64,000 nucleotides of DNA from Ruminococcus sp. (GCA_017519415.1 JAFWSI010000071.1:1-64000); one strand, 5' to 3'; counted from the first letter of the stretch, positions 8,610 to 17,888 are shown. Numbers and translations are program-made. The notes: generated from the sequence alone by a model not told the origin.

Positions 8610-9887
8610 TCATTCCTCCTTTTCTATTACGGACAGAACGCATCTGTCACGGCGCAGCTCGCTGCGCATAAGCTCTGCCACATCATCAGCTGTCAGTTCC
8701 GAGAGCATATCTATGGCGTCATAGGGTCCGACGTCCTCCATATAGGAATTGAGCATGAGGTTGGCTACTGCCTCCACGTTGTTCAGCTCCCGTATGAGCA
8801 TACCGTAGGAGGACTTCTTTATGCGCTGGAAGTCCTTTTCGTCTATGCCCTCTGCGACAAGTCTGTCTATCTCGGCGAAGATCGCTTCCCTGACAGCCTC
8901 GGGGCGGTCGGATTCGCCCGAAAAATTCAGGGTGAAGTAGCCGCTGCCGTAGAATACCTCGCCGCCGAAGGTTGAATTGACGATACCCTCCTTCAGCAGC
9001 CTTTCGCACATGGGCTGGGCGGGGTCCGACAGCAGAGATGAGATGACCGAGGCCGCCGCCGCCGCTCTGAGCATTTCCCTGCCGCTTCTCGGAGCGCACT
9101 TGTAGCCGAGGTCGAATATGGAGGCTCCCACAGGGAGCTTCTCCCGTATCTCCCCGCGGACTATCTCCGCAGGCTCGTCGGGGAACACTGTTTCAAGGCC
9201 GTTGTCCCCGCAGGGACGCAGACATTCGTCGCATATCTCAAGCACCTTGTCGGCGCTGATGTTTCCGGCTATGGAAAGCACCATATTGTTCAGGTTGTAG
9301 AAGGTGTTGTAGCACTTGTAGAGCAGTTCTGCGTCTATCCGCGCTATGCTCTCCACAGTGCCCGCTATATCCGTCTTTACGGGGTGCTCACGGAACATAC
9401 CGCTGAGCATATTGAAGAATACCCGCCATTCAGGGTTATCGCCGGTCATCTTTATCTCCTGACCGATGATACCCATTTCCTTATCCACGTTTTCCTTTGT
9501 GAAGTAGGGCTTCTGAACGAAATCCAGCAGTATCCTGAGATTGTCCTCGTAGTTCTTGGAGCAGCTGAAAAGATAGCAGGTCTTGTCGAAGGATGTAAAG
9601 GCGTTGCCGGAAGCTCCCGTGCGTGCGTAGAGCTCAAATACTCCGCAGTCCTCATTCTCGAAGAGCTTATGCTCGAGAAAATGGGCTATGCCCTCGGGCA
9701 CTGTGGTGTACTCCTTGTCCGCAGACGTCCTGAACATGGTGTTCACCGAGCCGTATTTCGTGCCGAACAGTGCTTCTATGCTGCTGAAGCCCTTCATCTC
9801 GCAGATGAATATTTCAAGACCGCTGCTGTGTCTGACGTGTATGCAGCTGTCTCCGGTGCGGGAGCCTGTGATGATCTCCTTTTCCAT
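8610..9887 (-). CDS. yfmH: M16 family zinc peptidase, YfmH-like
   Basis: 425 aa. It has the inverted zinc motif HFLEH (with downstream Glu) near residue 68 of an N-terminal M16 domain, and a C-terminal M16 domain. In Bacillus and relatives the YfmF/YfmH pair is linked to modification of elongation factor P; that link is from the family, not shown here. Its ATG overlaps the yfmF stop by one base (TAATG), and the lgt RBS lies in its last codons. Typical pair: this partner keeps the metal site, the upstream one does not. Confidence 0.88.
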   Translation of the reverse strand: MEKEIITGSRTGDSCIHVRHSSGLEIFICEMKGFSSIEALFGTKYGSVNTMFRTSADKEYTTVPEGIAHFLEHKLFENEDCGVFELYARTGASGNAFTSFDKTCYLFSCSKNYEDNLRILLDFVQKPYFTKENVDKEMGIIGQEIKMTGDNPEWRVFFNMLSGMFREHPVKTDIAGTVESIARIDAELLYKCYNTFYNLNNMVLSIAGNISADKVLEICDECLRPCGDNGLETVFPDEPAEIVRGEIREKLPVGASIFDLGYKCAPRSGREMLRAAAAASVISSLLSDPAQPMCERLLKEGIVNSTFGGEVFYGSGYFTLNFSGESDRPEAVREAIFAEIDRLVAEGIDEKDFQRIKKSSYGMLIRELNNVEAVANLMLNSYMEDVGPYDAIDMLSELTADDVAELMRSELRRDRCVLSVIEKEE

Positions 9888-11152
9888 TATCCCTGCACCT
9901 CCCTGTTGAGCATTATGTATGTGCTGTCGGGTCTGAGGGACGCGGCAGCCGCTACGATACGCTCCTTTGTTACATCGCAGAACCTGCGGAAGTGTACCTC
10001 GGGAGTCATTATCTCTCCGTCGCAGAAGCAGTCAAAGAACCAGCTTATATATGAGGACGGGGTGTCGCCTACCTGGAGCACAGCATTATCCAGCGCCATG
10101 AGAGAGTTTTCTATTTCCTCGTCGGTGACGCCTCCCGCGCGTATCCCGTCAAGCTGCTTCAGTATCTCTTCCCGGGCACGTTCAATGTTGCTGCGGTCGA
10201 CTCCTATGTCAACGAAGAAGCTTCCCTTTACTGACACGGAACGGCTGGTGCAGTGGTAGCAGAGGCTCATCTTTTCGCGGACATTGAGAAACAGCTTTGA
10301 AAAAGGTGTCTCGCCGTAGATTATGCTCAGCATTTTCAGCGCGTACCTGTCATCGGAGTCGGTCTTGAAGGCCATTACCGCCTTGCTCTGATTTACGTCG
10401 AATTCCTCCGTGATGGTCTCGGGGACCGCCTTGAGGGGACTGCGGCTACGTATATTTACCTTCCGCGGCTCTCTTTCGATCCCGCCGAAGCATTGACGGA
10501 ACATTTCCGAAAAGGTATCGTCCTTTTCCGGTGAAACGTAGTATATCTCTATCTGAGCCGTCCTTAGCAGCTCTCTGTATGCCCTGTAGGCGTCGGCGGG
10601 AGTTGCGGCAAGAGCGCCCTCCTTTGTGCCGTAGGATGCGCAGGCGGCGGGCTCCCCGCGGTATGCCAGTCTTGCGGCCTGTATGGAAGCATAGACGTTC
10701 TTCTGATTGAATTCGCTGTCTATGCGGTCAAGAAGATCCTTTTGGATAATGGCGAAGGATGCCTCGTCGAAGGCTCCGTCCTTTGCGTTGGGACTGAAAA
10801 GGCAGTCCCTTATTATGGAGAGCATCTCTCCGTTTATATCCTCGCCGTCAATGGCGTATCTGTTGTCCAGCCACGAGGCCTTGAGACCGAGTATCTGCGC
10901 GTCGCCCTTTTTTCGTGCCGAGGAGCCCAGACCTGCGCCGTAGAGCTCCGAGAGCTTTTCGCACATTGCAGCGTAAGTAGTGAAACGGCTGTTGGATACT
11001 GTGAGTATCTCTGCGGCTATATCGTTTACGGCGGCTGTTTCTGCGTCAAGCTCGGTAAGAAGATAAACGGCAAGGGAACGCGTTTTGAATTTGTCGTCGA
11101 TGACAGAGGTGAAGCCGATACCGTCGCCAAGCTCTGACCTGTTGTATATCAT
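9887..11152 (-). CDS. yfmF: M16-like inactive peptidase partner, YfmF-like
   Basis: 421 aa from the chosen ATG at 11152, which has GGAG nine bases upstream; an ATG at 11167 lacks a ribosome binding site. It has two M16-type domains but no HxxEH motif in the N-terminal half. The C-terminal half keeps the family stretch FSKLFLNVREKMSLCYHC. It likely forms a heterodimer with the adjacent YfmH, as M16B pairs do. First gene of the operon running to folD. Confidence 0.85.
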   Translation of the reverse strand: MIYNRSELGDGIGFTSVIDDKFKTRSLAVYLLTELDAETAAVNDIAAEILTVSNSRFTTYAAMCEKLSELYGAGLGSSARKKGDAQILGLKASWLDNRYAIDGEDINGEMLSIIRDCLFSPNAKDGAFDEASFAIIQKDLLDRIDSEFNQKNVYASIQAARLAYRGEPAACASYGTKEGALAATPADAYRAYRELLRTAQIEIYYVSPEKDDTFSEMFRQCFGGIEREPRKVNIRSRSPLKAVPETITEEFDVNQSKAVMAFKTDSDDRYALKMLSIIYGETPFSKLFLNVREKMSLCYHCTSRSVSVKGSFFVDIGVDRSNIERAREEILKQLDGIRAGGVTDEEIENSLMALDNAVLQVGDTPSSYISWFFDCFCDGEIMTPEVHFRRFCDVTKERIVAAAASLRPDSTYIMLNREVQG

Positions 11153-11173
11153 GCAGTAGCACTCCATTCGTAA

Positions 11174-11193
11174 AATGTATACATTACATTATA
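11174..11193 (-). promoter_or_regulatory. Promoter -10 and palindrome before yfmF
   Basis: Minus-strand TATAAT at 11188-11193. A perfect 12-bp palindrome, AATGTATACATT (11174-11185), lies at the expected transcription start and may be an operator. The -35 is weak. Confidence 0.5.
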
Positions 11194-11335
11194 ACACATC
11201 TGAAAAAAAATTACCATAGTATTTTGTATTTTTTTTGCATTTCATTTATAAGGCGGAAGAATGTTCGGCATAAGTGTATTTTTTCTCCGGCTTTTTCTGA
11301 AATTGCATATTTATTCGGATATTGCGGCAAAACAC

Positions 11336-11365
11336 TTGATTTTTATCATGCAAAAGTGGTATAAT
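11336..11365 (+). promoter_or_regulatory. Promoter of the zinc-ribbon membrane protein gene
   Basis: TTGATT, 18-bp spacer, TATAAT, about 45 bp before the start codon. Confidence 0.65.
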
Positions 11366-11408
11366 ATAAAATAGAAGAGTGTATGCTTTTGGAAAAGGAG
11401 GCATGAGA

Positions 11409-12380
11409 ATGGATTATATCGGAGAGAAATGTCCTGTTTGCGGAGAATTGTTCACCGCGGACGACGACATAGTGGTTTGTCCCGAGTGCGGTACGCCTCA
11501 TCACAGAGAATGCTATAGGATAGAAAACAGATGCGCTAATGAAGAAATGCATTCCTCGGGAAAGAAATGGGAGAAGAAAAAGGAAAAGGAAAAGACCACA
11601 GGTCTCGTGATCTGTCCGGTGTGCCGTTTCCCGAACATAGATACGGATACCAGCTGTCAGCGCTGCGGCGCTGAGCTCGGCGACGGAGGAGCACGTTATG
11701 ATGATGACGGAGCTGACGGGGATAACTGGCGGGATGTGTTTTCCGAAAGGGAAGGCGAGGAGCTGCTTGATCCTTTCAAGTATCTTGGCTATGATCCCGA
11801 TGAGGACATGGGCGGAGTTACCCTCAGGGAGATAAGCGATTTCGTCGGCACCAACAAGCTTTACTATATACCGAGATTCAAGCGCATGAAGGACGCGGGC
11901 GCAAAGCCCTCCTTCAATGTGGCAAGCCTTATATTCCCGTCCCTTTTCTTTGCAAACAGGAAAATGTGGGTATGGGCTATAATTGCGGCTCTGCTTGGAA
12001 TAATCTTCGACCTTCCCGCGAACCTGCTATTCTATATGGAGGAGCTCCCTGCGGAAATGGCCGACTTTATAGCAAATCATAAAAGGACTTTTGAGTCCGT
12101 CAGCAATATCTTCGTTATAGCAGAGTTGGGCATGAGAGCGGTATTCTGCTTTTTTGCCAACTGGCTGTACTACAGGTTTTCCATGAATGCGCTGAAGCGG
12201 CTCAAAGCAAAGGCAGCGGGCAGCGAAGGCATCAGGGCCGTGGGCGGCATCAAGCCGATGAATATGGTGCTGATAACGATACTTAAATACTTTATCGGAC
12301 TTGCTGTAATTATGGCAGTTTACTTCTTCTGCGGTATAGGCAGCGCTGCTCAGAACACGCTGTCGCAGTTCATAGGCTGA
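11409..12380 (+). CDS. RING-like/zinc-ribbon membrane protein
   Basis: 323 aa. The N-terminus has a prokaryotic RING-finger-like cluster (CPVC, CPECGTPHHRECY, then C), followed by a second zinc ribbon CPVC...CQRC near residue 75-90. An acidic stretch follows, then a C-terminal part with about three membrane segments (FFANRKMWVWAIIAALLGII and others), as in DUF2628-type proteins. It is likely a membrane protein with a cytosolic zinc-binding head. Start ATG 11409 has AAAAGGAGG at good spacing, better than the ATGs at 11379 and 11403. Function unknown; the lipoprotein gene follows after 36 bp. Confidence 0.8.
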   Translation: MDYIGEKCPVCGELFTADDDIVVCPECGTPHHRECYRIENRCANEEMHSSGKKWEKKKEKEKTTGLVICPVCRFPNIDTDTSCQRCGAELGDGGARYDDDGADGDNWRDVFSEREGEELLDPFKYLGYDPDEDMGGVTLREISDFVGTNKLYYIPRFKRMKDAGAKPSFNVASLIFPSLFFANRKMWVWAIIAALLGIIFDLPANLLFYMEELPAEMADFIANHKRTFESVSNIFVIAELGMRAVFCFFANWLYYRFSMNALKRLKAKAAGSEGIRAVGGIKPMNMVLITILKYFIGLAVIMAVYFFCGIGSAAQNTLSQFIG

Positions 12381-12416
12381 TACGGCTGCAAAGGAAAAGG
12401 ACGCAGGGGGGCGTTT

Positions 12417-12953
12417 ATGAAAATAAAAAAAGCAGCTGTGCTGCTGTTACCGTTTTTACTGATACTGCTGTGGGGCTGCACTGTTCAGGACTATCCCACC
12501 TATACATACGAGCTGAGCAATAATCTTGGCGAGAAATACCTTGTGAATTACTGCGAGGAGACAGGCTATCCCGACAATATCACCCGCGTCAAGGTCTTTT
12601 CAGGCAAAAAGAAGATCTGCGATTACGACGGCGGAGCGTACAGCGGCTGCGACAGCTATATCCCCGTACAGATCATTTACATATGCAGTGCGGATAATGT
12701 GGATTATTACTATCTTCAGACAAGGAGCGGCGAGTATCTCGCTGCCGACGGCGTCGCGGACCTGAAATTGAACTTCAATCTGCTCCTGCTGGGAAAGCCT
12801 TCCGCGGAGATGACCGACACCGAGAAAAGGACGTATTCCAAGCTGGCAAATATCATACGCGGAGCCGTTTCCGCAGAGAGCGCCGAAAAGAGGTTTTCCT
12901 CGTGCGGGACGAGCTCTGCCGCATTCATGTCGCTTTACGGATATGACGGATAA
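12417..12953 (+). CDS. Hypothetical lipoprotein
   Basis: 178 aa. A charged start (MKIKKA), a hydrophobic core and LLWGC form a lipoprotein signal with lipidation at Cys21. The mature part is mixed alpha/beta with several Tyr and two Cys and resembles no family I recognise. It follows the zinc-ribbon membrane protein gene in the same direction and shares its transcript; a strong terminator follows. Probably displayed on the outer face of the membrane. Confidence 0.7.
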   Translation: MKIKKAAVLLLPFLLILLWGCTVQDYPTYTYELSNNLGEKYLVNYCEETGYPDNITRVKVFSGKKKICDYDGGAYSGCDSYIPVQIIYICSADNVDYYYLQTRSGEYLAADGVADLKLNFNLLLLGKPSAEMTDTEKRTYSKLANIIRGAVSAESAEKRFSSCGTSSAAFMSLYGYDG

Positions 12954-12960
12954 AAATAAA

Positions 12961-12997
12961 ATATCCCCGAAGCAGTCTTGTACAGCTTCGGGGATAT
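12961..12997. terminator. Bidirectional terminator
   Basis: Perfect 13-bp stem ATATCCCCGAAGC / GCTTCGGGGATAT with an 11-nt loop, flanked by A-run and T-run. It serves the lipoprotein gene and the convergent pilin gene. Confidence 0.9.
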
Positions 12998-13038
12998 ATT
13001 TTTGGATTTTGCGTAAACGCATATGCGTCATTGTCCGA

Positions 13039-13587
13039 TCACGAATAATCGGGATCTGTATCGGGCCACAGTCTGTATACGGGAACGCTGGAATTTCCTG
13101 CCCATACTTCAATATTCCATGGATCCGTTGAGCGGTAGCCGATAAACCAGCGGTTAAGCTCTGCGCCCGACTCCGTCTTGGCGTACTTTATACGAGCCTT
13201 TTTGCTGTCCGAGATAGCGTCAAGAGCTTTCAGGAACTTTTCCGCCTCCGCACTTGCGCCGTTCCACTGGAAGAGGTTCTCTCCCGAGCCCTTTTTTGTG
13301 CATACCACAACAAAGGAGTAGTTTTCGGTGGCGTCGCCCTTTTTTGCCGATACATTGTAGCTGACAGAGTTGTTTGCAGTGAATGAATTGACAACGTCCT
13401 CATCATCTGCAAGAACAGCTGTAATACTGTCGAAGATCGATTTTGCCCCCTGAACGTCGGAAGTCCTTCTTGACTTCTTGATGTATCCCATCATCGAAGG
13501 GATAAGTATCGCAGCAAGCACCCCTATAATTGCTATGACTACGATGAGTTCTACGAGAGTAAAACCTTTTTTCCTTACATTTGCCAT
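13039..13587 (-). CDS. Type IV pilin-like prepilin
   Basis: 182 aa. The N-terminus is a class III signal: KKG followed by FTLVELIVVIAIIGVLAAI, with the conserved Glu5 of the mature protein. A prepilin peptidase would cut after Gly. The C-terminal ~130 residues form the soluble head; no Cys pair typical of a D-loop is apparent. No assembly ATPase, platform protein or prepilin peptidase is in the window. The gene stands alone, with its own promoter at 13643-13671 and a shared terminator. It may be a pilus or a pseudopilus subunit. Confidence 0.9.
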   Translation of the reverse strand: MANVRKKGFTLVELIVVIAIIGVLAAILIPSMMGYIKKSRRTSDVQGAKSIFDSITAVLADDEDVVNSFTANNSVSYNVSAKKGDATENYSFVVVCTKKGSGENLFQWNGASAEAEKFLKALDAISDSKKARIKYAKTESGAELNRWFIGYRSTDPWNIEVWAGNSSVPVYRLWPDTDPDYS

Positions 13588-13642
13588 AAAAATCCCCCCC
13601 AGAATTTAAATCAAGCAGTGTGAAAAAAGTTTTATTTTCTTT

Positions 13643-13671
13643 ATTATACGGTATTTTTTACGAGTTGTCAA
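13643..13671 (-). promoter_or_regulatory. Promoter of the pilin gene
   Basis: Consensus TTGACA, 17-bp spacer, TATAAT on the minus strand. Confidence 0.8.
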
Positions 13672-13739
13672 TAGGAAATTCAAAAAAAGTTCACAAATTT
13701 TTGTATAATCTTTTGACGATATTACCGCTGGTAGATTTT

Positions 13740-14957
13740 TTACTTTGCAACTACCTTTTTGAAGGCCTTTTTGCCCTTGCGGACAATTATTTCATCCTCA
13801 AGTTTTATCATTTCCTTGGGGTCTGTCTTCTTTTCATCGTTTACTGTGATACCGCCCTGCTGTACAAGACGTCTCGCCTCGGACACTGACGGAGCAAGCT
13901 CAGCCTTTACGAGGAGGTTGAGAAGTCCGATAGCGCCGTCCGTAAGGTCAGCGGAGTCGATCTCTGCAACGGGCATATTTTCGTTGGAACCGCTTCCACC
14001 GAAGAGTGCCTTTGCGGCAGCTTTTGCCTTTTCAGCCTCCTCTTCGCCGTGTACCAGCTTTGTGAGCTCGTATGCGAGAAGCTCCTTGGCAGCGTTGAAC
14101 TGAGCGCCTTCCATGGTCTTTTCCATTTCCTCTATCTGCTCAACGGGTACAAAGGTCAGCATTTTCAGGCACTTGATAACGTCGGCGTCGTCAACGTTTC
14201 TCCAGTACTGGAAGAACTCATAGGGTGTTGTCTTCTCGGGATCGAGCCATACTGCGCCCTTTTCAGTCTTGCCCATTTTCTTGCCCTCGGAGTTGAGGAG
14301 CAGGGTGATAGTCATGGCGTATGCGTCCTTGCCGAGCTTTCTTCTGATAAGCTCTGTGCCGCCCAGCATATTTGCCCACTGGTCATCGCCGCCGAACTGC
14401 ATATTGCAGCCGTATTTCTGGAAGAGCTCAAGGAAGTCGTAGCTCTGCATTATCATGTAGTTGAATTCGAGGAAGGTGAGACCGCGCTCCATGCGCTGCT
14501 TGTAGCACTCATGGGAGAGCATACGGTTTACGCTGAAATGAGCTCCCACGTCGCGGAGAAGCTCTACGTAGTTCAGTTTCAAGAGCCAGTCTGCATTGTT
14601 CACGATGATAGCCTTGCCTTCCGAGAAGTCAATGAAGCGGCTCATCTGCTTCTTAAAGCAATCAACGTTGTGCTGTATAGTCTCGGGAGTGAGCATTTTT
14701 CTCATGTCGGTCTTGCCCGAGGGGTCTCCCACCATGGCAGTACCGCCCCCGATGAGGACGATGGGCTTGTTACCCGCCATTTGCAGACGCTTCATAAGGC
14801 AGAGTGCCATGAAGTGACCAACATGGAGAGAGTCCGCTGTAGGATCGAAGCCGATGTAGAAGGTAGCCTTGCCTGCGTTGACGAGCTCCTCAATTTCCTT
14901 TTCGTCTGTGAGCTGCGCGAGGAGACCTCTGCGCTTGAGTTCTTCAAAAGTAGTCAT
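13740..14957 (-). CDS. tyrS: Tyrosyl-tRNA synthetase
   Basis: 405 aa, typical bacterial TyrRS size. It charges tRNA-Tyr. It has the class I HIGH motif as HVGHF, the tyrosine-site region [22 protein letters not shown], the KMSKS loop as KMGKT, and a C-terminal S4 domain ([20 protein letters not shown]). AAAGGAG lies before the ATG. It is the last gene of a minus-strand run whose leader at 17616-17853 is a T-box; only 23 bp separate it from the upstream GIY-YIG gene and no promoter is seen there. Confidence 0.97.
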   Translation of the reverse strand: MTTFEELKRRGLLAQLTDEKEIEELVNAGKATFYIGFDPTADSLHVGHFMALCLMKRLQMAGNKPIVLIGGGTAMVGDPSGKTDMRKMLTPETIQHNVDCFKKQMSRFIDFSEGKAIIVNNADWLLKLNYVELLRDVGAHFSVNRMLSHECYKQRMERGLTFLEFNYMIMQSYDFLELFQKYGCNMQFGGDDQWANMLGGTELIRRKLGKDAYAMTITLLLNSEGKKMGKTEKGAVWLDPEKTTPYEFFQYWRNVDDADVIKCLKMLTFVPVEQIEEMEKTMEGAQFNAAKELLAYELTKLVHGEEEAEKAKAAAKALFGGSGSNENMPVAEIDSADLTDGAIGLLNLLVKAELAPSVSEARRLVQQGGITVNDEKKTDPKEMIKLEDEIIVRKGKKAFKKVVAK

Positions 14958-14980
14958 AATTTATTTCTCCTTTGCATTTT

Positions 14981-16225
14981 TTACTTATTATTAAGCTGCG
15001 GTCGTTCTTTTCTTGAAACAACAGCTTCGAGGAAAGAGCTTCCGCCGCCGTCACAACGATTGCATAAAAATTCTTGTGAGAAAGAATTATTGATTAATTC
15101 GTATTCTCTTGATTCTAAATATTCAGCTGTGTTCCATATATTACATTCTTTTCCCATAAAAATCCCTTTTTTAGCATTTCCGTTTTCATCAGTTGCTACT
15201 TCAGAAAACTCCGGGTGGGGTTCAAAAAGGATACGGGTAGTATCAAATGCTCTGAATGAATCAATGCTGAGCATTGAGTATTCTTCCCTGCCCCAAATCA
15301 GACGGTCTAATGGCATAATATTTGACCAATGTGCCTGTATACGACCTTTAATACCGTTTTTGCTTCTGCTTATACCAATATAGATTTGTTTGTATTCATC
15401 AAGAATCAAAATATATACTCCAATGGCAGTTTTATACTTTCTTAAATCATCAACTACTTCAAACGAGGGGTGTTTTTTGAGAAAAGTATCTATCTCTGCA
15501 TTGAATTTTTCTTTATCAAGAGATTTGAAGTAAAGCATATTGACATCAAAGTTTTTTAATGCACTTTCTTGTAGTTTTTTGCATTTTTCATCTGTATAAT
15601 ATGGAGCTTTTCGCATAGCAAATTCTTTGAACCATTCATCTGGAATTTCAAATCCCTGATTCTTGGAATCGTCATGTTTCCATTCTTTCCATAGTTTTGG
15701 CGATTTTATCCACATCATATCAGATAGGTCATATTCGTTAATTATTTTTAAATCATGCTGGTATTTATTGTATCTTTCTTTTAATTCATTATCATATGAA
15801 TTGTCTATGGCATTTTTTTCTAATATTTCTGCATATTGTTTTCCGATTTCTTGTTTTAATGGATCTTTCGAATCAAGAAAGAATATAGAATTATTCCGTT
15901 TTTCATTTTCTATTCTTTTGTTAAGTTGATCTTTTATAAACTCTTTTAATTCATTTTCTCTGAATTCTGTGCCTTTATTGATTTCTTCAAAATAAGATAA
16001 AAAGAGTTTCATTTCTTTATAATAATCAGCAAGTTTGTATTTTTCAAACATACTCCAATAACATTCATTCGCTTCTTCTATATCTAATTTGGAAAACAAA
16101 GAATGATTTGGAAAAAAAGAATTTTTACGTGTTCTTTTAGTGATTTCAGCATAATTATCGCGAGTTAATCTTGCGTTTTCAGGGTTAAAAACTCGACAGC
16201 CAAAATGCAATTCATAATTTGCCAT
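14981..16225 (-). CDS. GIY-YIG-domain protein, AT-rich
   Basis: 414 aa. The C-terminal third holds a GIY-YIG-like core: GVYILIL (GIY position) and IYIGIS (YIG position), then an Arg in IKGRIQAHWS and a Glu in ESREYELIN. This is a nuclease fold; cleavage of DNA is possible but not shown. The N-terminal ~280 residues are Lys/Glu/Asn-rich, helical, and unlike anything I recognise. Third-base use is much richer in A/T than in tyrS and its other neighbours, which suggests later acquisition. It lies between two membrane-protein genes and tyrS. Confidence 0.65.
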   Translation of the reverse strand: MANYELHFGCRVFNPENARLTRDNYAEITKRTRKNSFFPNHSLFSKLDIEEANECYWSMFEKYKLADYYKEMKLFLSYFEEINKGTEFRENELKEFIKDQLNKRIENEKRNNSIFFLDSKDPLKQEIGKQYAEILEKNAIDNSYDNELKERYNKYQHDLKIINEYDLSDMMWIKSPKLWKEWKHDDSKNQGFEIPDEWFKEFAMRKAPYYTDEKCKKLQESALKNFDVNMLYFKSLDKEKFNAEIDTFLKKHPSFEVVDDLRKYKTAIGVYILILDEYKQIYIGISRSKNGIKGRIQAHWSNIMPLDRLIWGREEYSMLSIDSFRAFDTTRILFEPHPEFSEVATDENGNAKKGIFMGKECNIWNTAEYLESREYELINNSFSQEFLCNRCDGGGSSFLEAVVSRKERPQLNNK

Positions 16226-16253
16226 CTAATCACCTCTTTTTATCATAAGCAAT

Positions 16254-16353
16254 GAAAACGTCGGGCGTTTTCATGTATATCACGACCTTTCGGTGTTGTT
16301 ATTATGTCAGGATAATTAAATTCTCCTTTGATGCTTCTTCAGAGCCTGAAGAA
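16254..16353 (-). other. Two hairpins upstream of the GIY-YIG gene
   Basis: TGAAAACG/CGTTTTCA (16254-16274) and TTCTTCAG/CTGAAGAA (16335-16353). Neither is followed by a clear T-run on the minus strand, so read-through into the GIY-YIG gene and tyrS is plausible. Confidence 0.4.
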
Positions 16354-16361
16354 ATTTAAGG

Positions 16362-17117
16362 CTAATTCAGCTTATTCGGATCTATGTCACTGAGTTTTCC
16401 GTAATCGTAAAGCTGCGGGCATTGCTCGCCTTCGTTTTTCCGCAGAATCCCTGCGCGGAACAGCTCGTCGTAAGCTATGCGCGATTTCATGCTCCCGAGC
16501 ATTACCATATCATAGTTTGAAGAACCTTCCGTCAGGACAGCGAAATAATAGTGCAGCACATCTCCCGAATATATACCGTTATCGCTTGTTTTCAAGCGGG
16601 TGCATCGTATCTGGGCTGAAACTATTCTGTCGGCAGGTATTGCTTTTATGCTGTGCTGATCGTACATGACAACATATTCGCGGCTTATGTTTACTCCGCA
16701 GAGAAATGCGGTTATCATTCTGCCGTTCATATACGCTCTTTCAATGTCTTCAAGCTGAGAAGCATAAGCTTTTTCAAATTTCTTTACAGGCGAACTGAAG
16801 CTGATAGCAAGGGGATTATGCGTGTATCTGTATCTCAGATCGCTTATCAGATCGTCCTTTACCGGATAATCATAAGTGAAGTCCTGCCTGAATTTGTCAT
16901 ACTCCAGCGACTGATCCTGAAACTGCTTGTCCATTCTTTTGTTCAGTGACCTGTCACTGCTGCGTTCGAGAATATAATTGAGGCCAAAAAGGCCGAAGCA
17001 CATGGCTGCTACAGCAGGATACAGAAAAAACGGCGCTTTAGCCTTTGCAACTAAAACAAAGAAAACAGCGGTCATGACGCAGGTGAAAATAAGGTCCTTT
17101 TTTGTTCTTGAAGACAT
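16362..17117 (-). CDS. Hypothetical membrane protein
   Basis: 251 aa. Two membrane segments near the N-terminus (~9-27 and ~30-50) are followed by a ~190-residue cytosolic or extracytoplasmic part containing DIERAYMNGRMITAFLCG. The C-terminal half looks like a PH-fold-type domain (YVVMYDQHSIKAIPADRIVSA), but I cannot assign it firmly. The ATG has AAAGGAT upstream. It begins 16 bp after the preceding small membrane protein gene and shares its T-box leader. Confidence 0.65.
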   Translation of the reverse strand: MSSRTKKDLIFTCVMTAVFFVLVAKAKAPFFLYPAVAAMCFGLFGLNYILERSSDRSLNKRMDKQFQDQSLEYDKFRQDFTYDYPVKDDLISDLRYRYTHNPLAISFSSPVKKFEKAYASQLEDIERAYMNGRMITAFLCGVNISREYVVMYDQHSIKAIPADRIVSAQIRCTRLKTSDNGIYSGDVLHYYFAVLTEGSSNYDMVMLGSMKSRIAYDELFRAGILRKNEGEQCPQLYDYGKLSDIDPNKLN

Positions 17118-17133
17118 ATATGTATCCTTTCTC

Positions 17134-17595
17134 TCAGTCAGCGTGTTTCATTATTGCTTTCAGCAGACCGAGAAATGCGGAATATATGAAGGTGCGGACT
17201 GCAATCAGTGCCTGTCCGCCCATGAACACGTATTTGACATAGCTGTAGAAGTACTCTCCCGTGCCGCCCTTGTTCTTCTGTACAAGTCCGTCCATGTACG
17301 GCTCTACCGTCGTATTTCCGAAGGTGACGAAATCCACAAAAAGGGCAAGGAGCAGGGCTATGGTGAAGACAAGATTGAGATTTGCACTGTCGAGTCCCGC
17401 AAGTCCCGAAAAGGGGTGGATATATCTTGTGAAAAGAGATACCGAAATGATACACAGTAGGGTGCACAGGGTCATGCGTATGAAAGGAGCGGGAGCTCCC
17501 GATCTTGCAGGGCTTATGAAGCCGATATACAGCATGAGCAGGGCAAAGAGAAGGACTGTGAGCCCGAGGCTCAGGTAACCTATCGTCCTTTTCAT
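17134..17595 (-). CDS. Small hypothetical membrane protein behind a T-box
   Basis: 153 aa with about four hydrophobic segments (GYLSLGLTVLLFALLMLYIG; MTLCTLLCIISVSLF; LVFTIALLLALFVDFV; ALIAVRTFIYSAFLGLL). Start ATG 17595 has GGGAG upstream; the longer frame would run into the T-box terminator. It resembles no transporter family I know. Being first behind a T-box leader, it should rise when the cognate tRNA is uncharged. Confidence 0.65.
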   Translation of the reverse strand: MKRTIGYLSLGLTVLLFALLMLYIGFISPARSGAPAPFIRMTLCTLLCIISVSLFTRYIHPFSGLAGLDSANLNLVFTIALLLALFVDFVTFGNTTVEPYMDGLVQKNKGGTGEYFYSYVKYVFMGGQALIAVRTFIYSAFLGLLKAIMKHAD

Positions 17596-17615
17596 GAAAC
17601 ATCGCTCCCTTCCGA

Positions 17616-17853
17616 TAAATAAAGCCCCCGGACAGCATATGCCGTCCGGGGGCGAAGCATTTCGCGGTACCACCCCGGTTTACTGAGCCTTGCTCAGCCT
17701 CGTTGAGCTGTAACGGGCACACCCGTCCGCACCTACTTGCGTTCAATGCGGCAACTCCCGGATGTAGCTTCCTCTGCACCGTCATTCCCTCGCACCTCAC
17801 GGGAACTCTCTGTATCGGGCTCTGCACAGGCTTTATCCGTTCACAGTTTTTGC
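17616..17853 (-). promoter_or_regulatory. T-box riboswitch leader, probable tyrosine specificity
   Basis: The T-box core (minus strand GGGGTGGTACCGCG, 17664-17678 on plus) is followed by a perfect terminator stem GCCCCCGGAC/GTCCGGGGGC (17624-17653) and a T-rich stretch. The upstream part has a stem I-like AGAGAG...GTGAGGTGCGA...GGGAA arrangement. The specifier region reads GAAGCTACATCC; TAC (Tyr) placed before ATCC fits the usual spacing best, and GCT (Ala) is an alternative. The tyrS gene at the end of the downstream run supports Tyr. Uncharged tRNA binding would favour antitermination. Confidence 0.9.
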
Positions 17854-17859
17854 CTTTAT

Positions 17860-17888
17860 ATCATAGCATAACTTTGACCGCTTGTCAA
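17860..17888 (-). promoter_or_regulatory. Promoter of the T-box transcript
   Basis: TTGACA, 17-bp spacer, TATGAT on the minus strand, placing the start near 17853. Confidence 0.85.

Noticed and set aside
14049-15383. 444-aa plus-strand frame across tyrS and the GIY-YIG gene
   Set aside because: Crosses two well-supported genes on the other strand; no RBS or family features.
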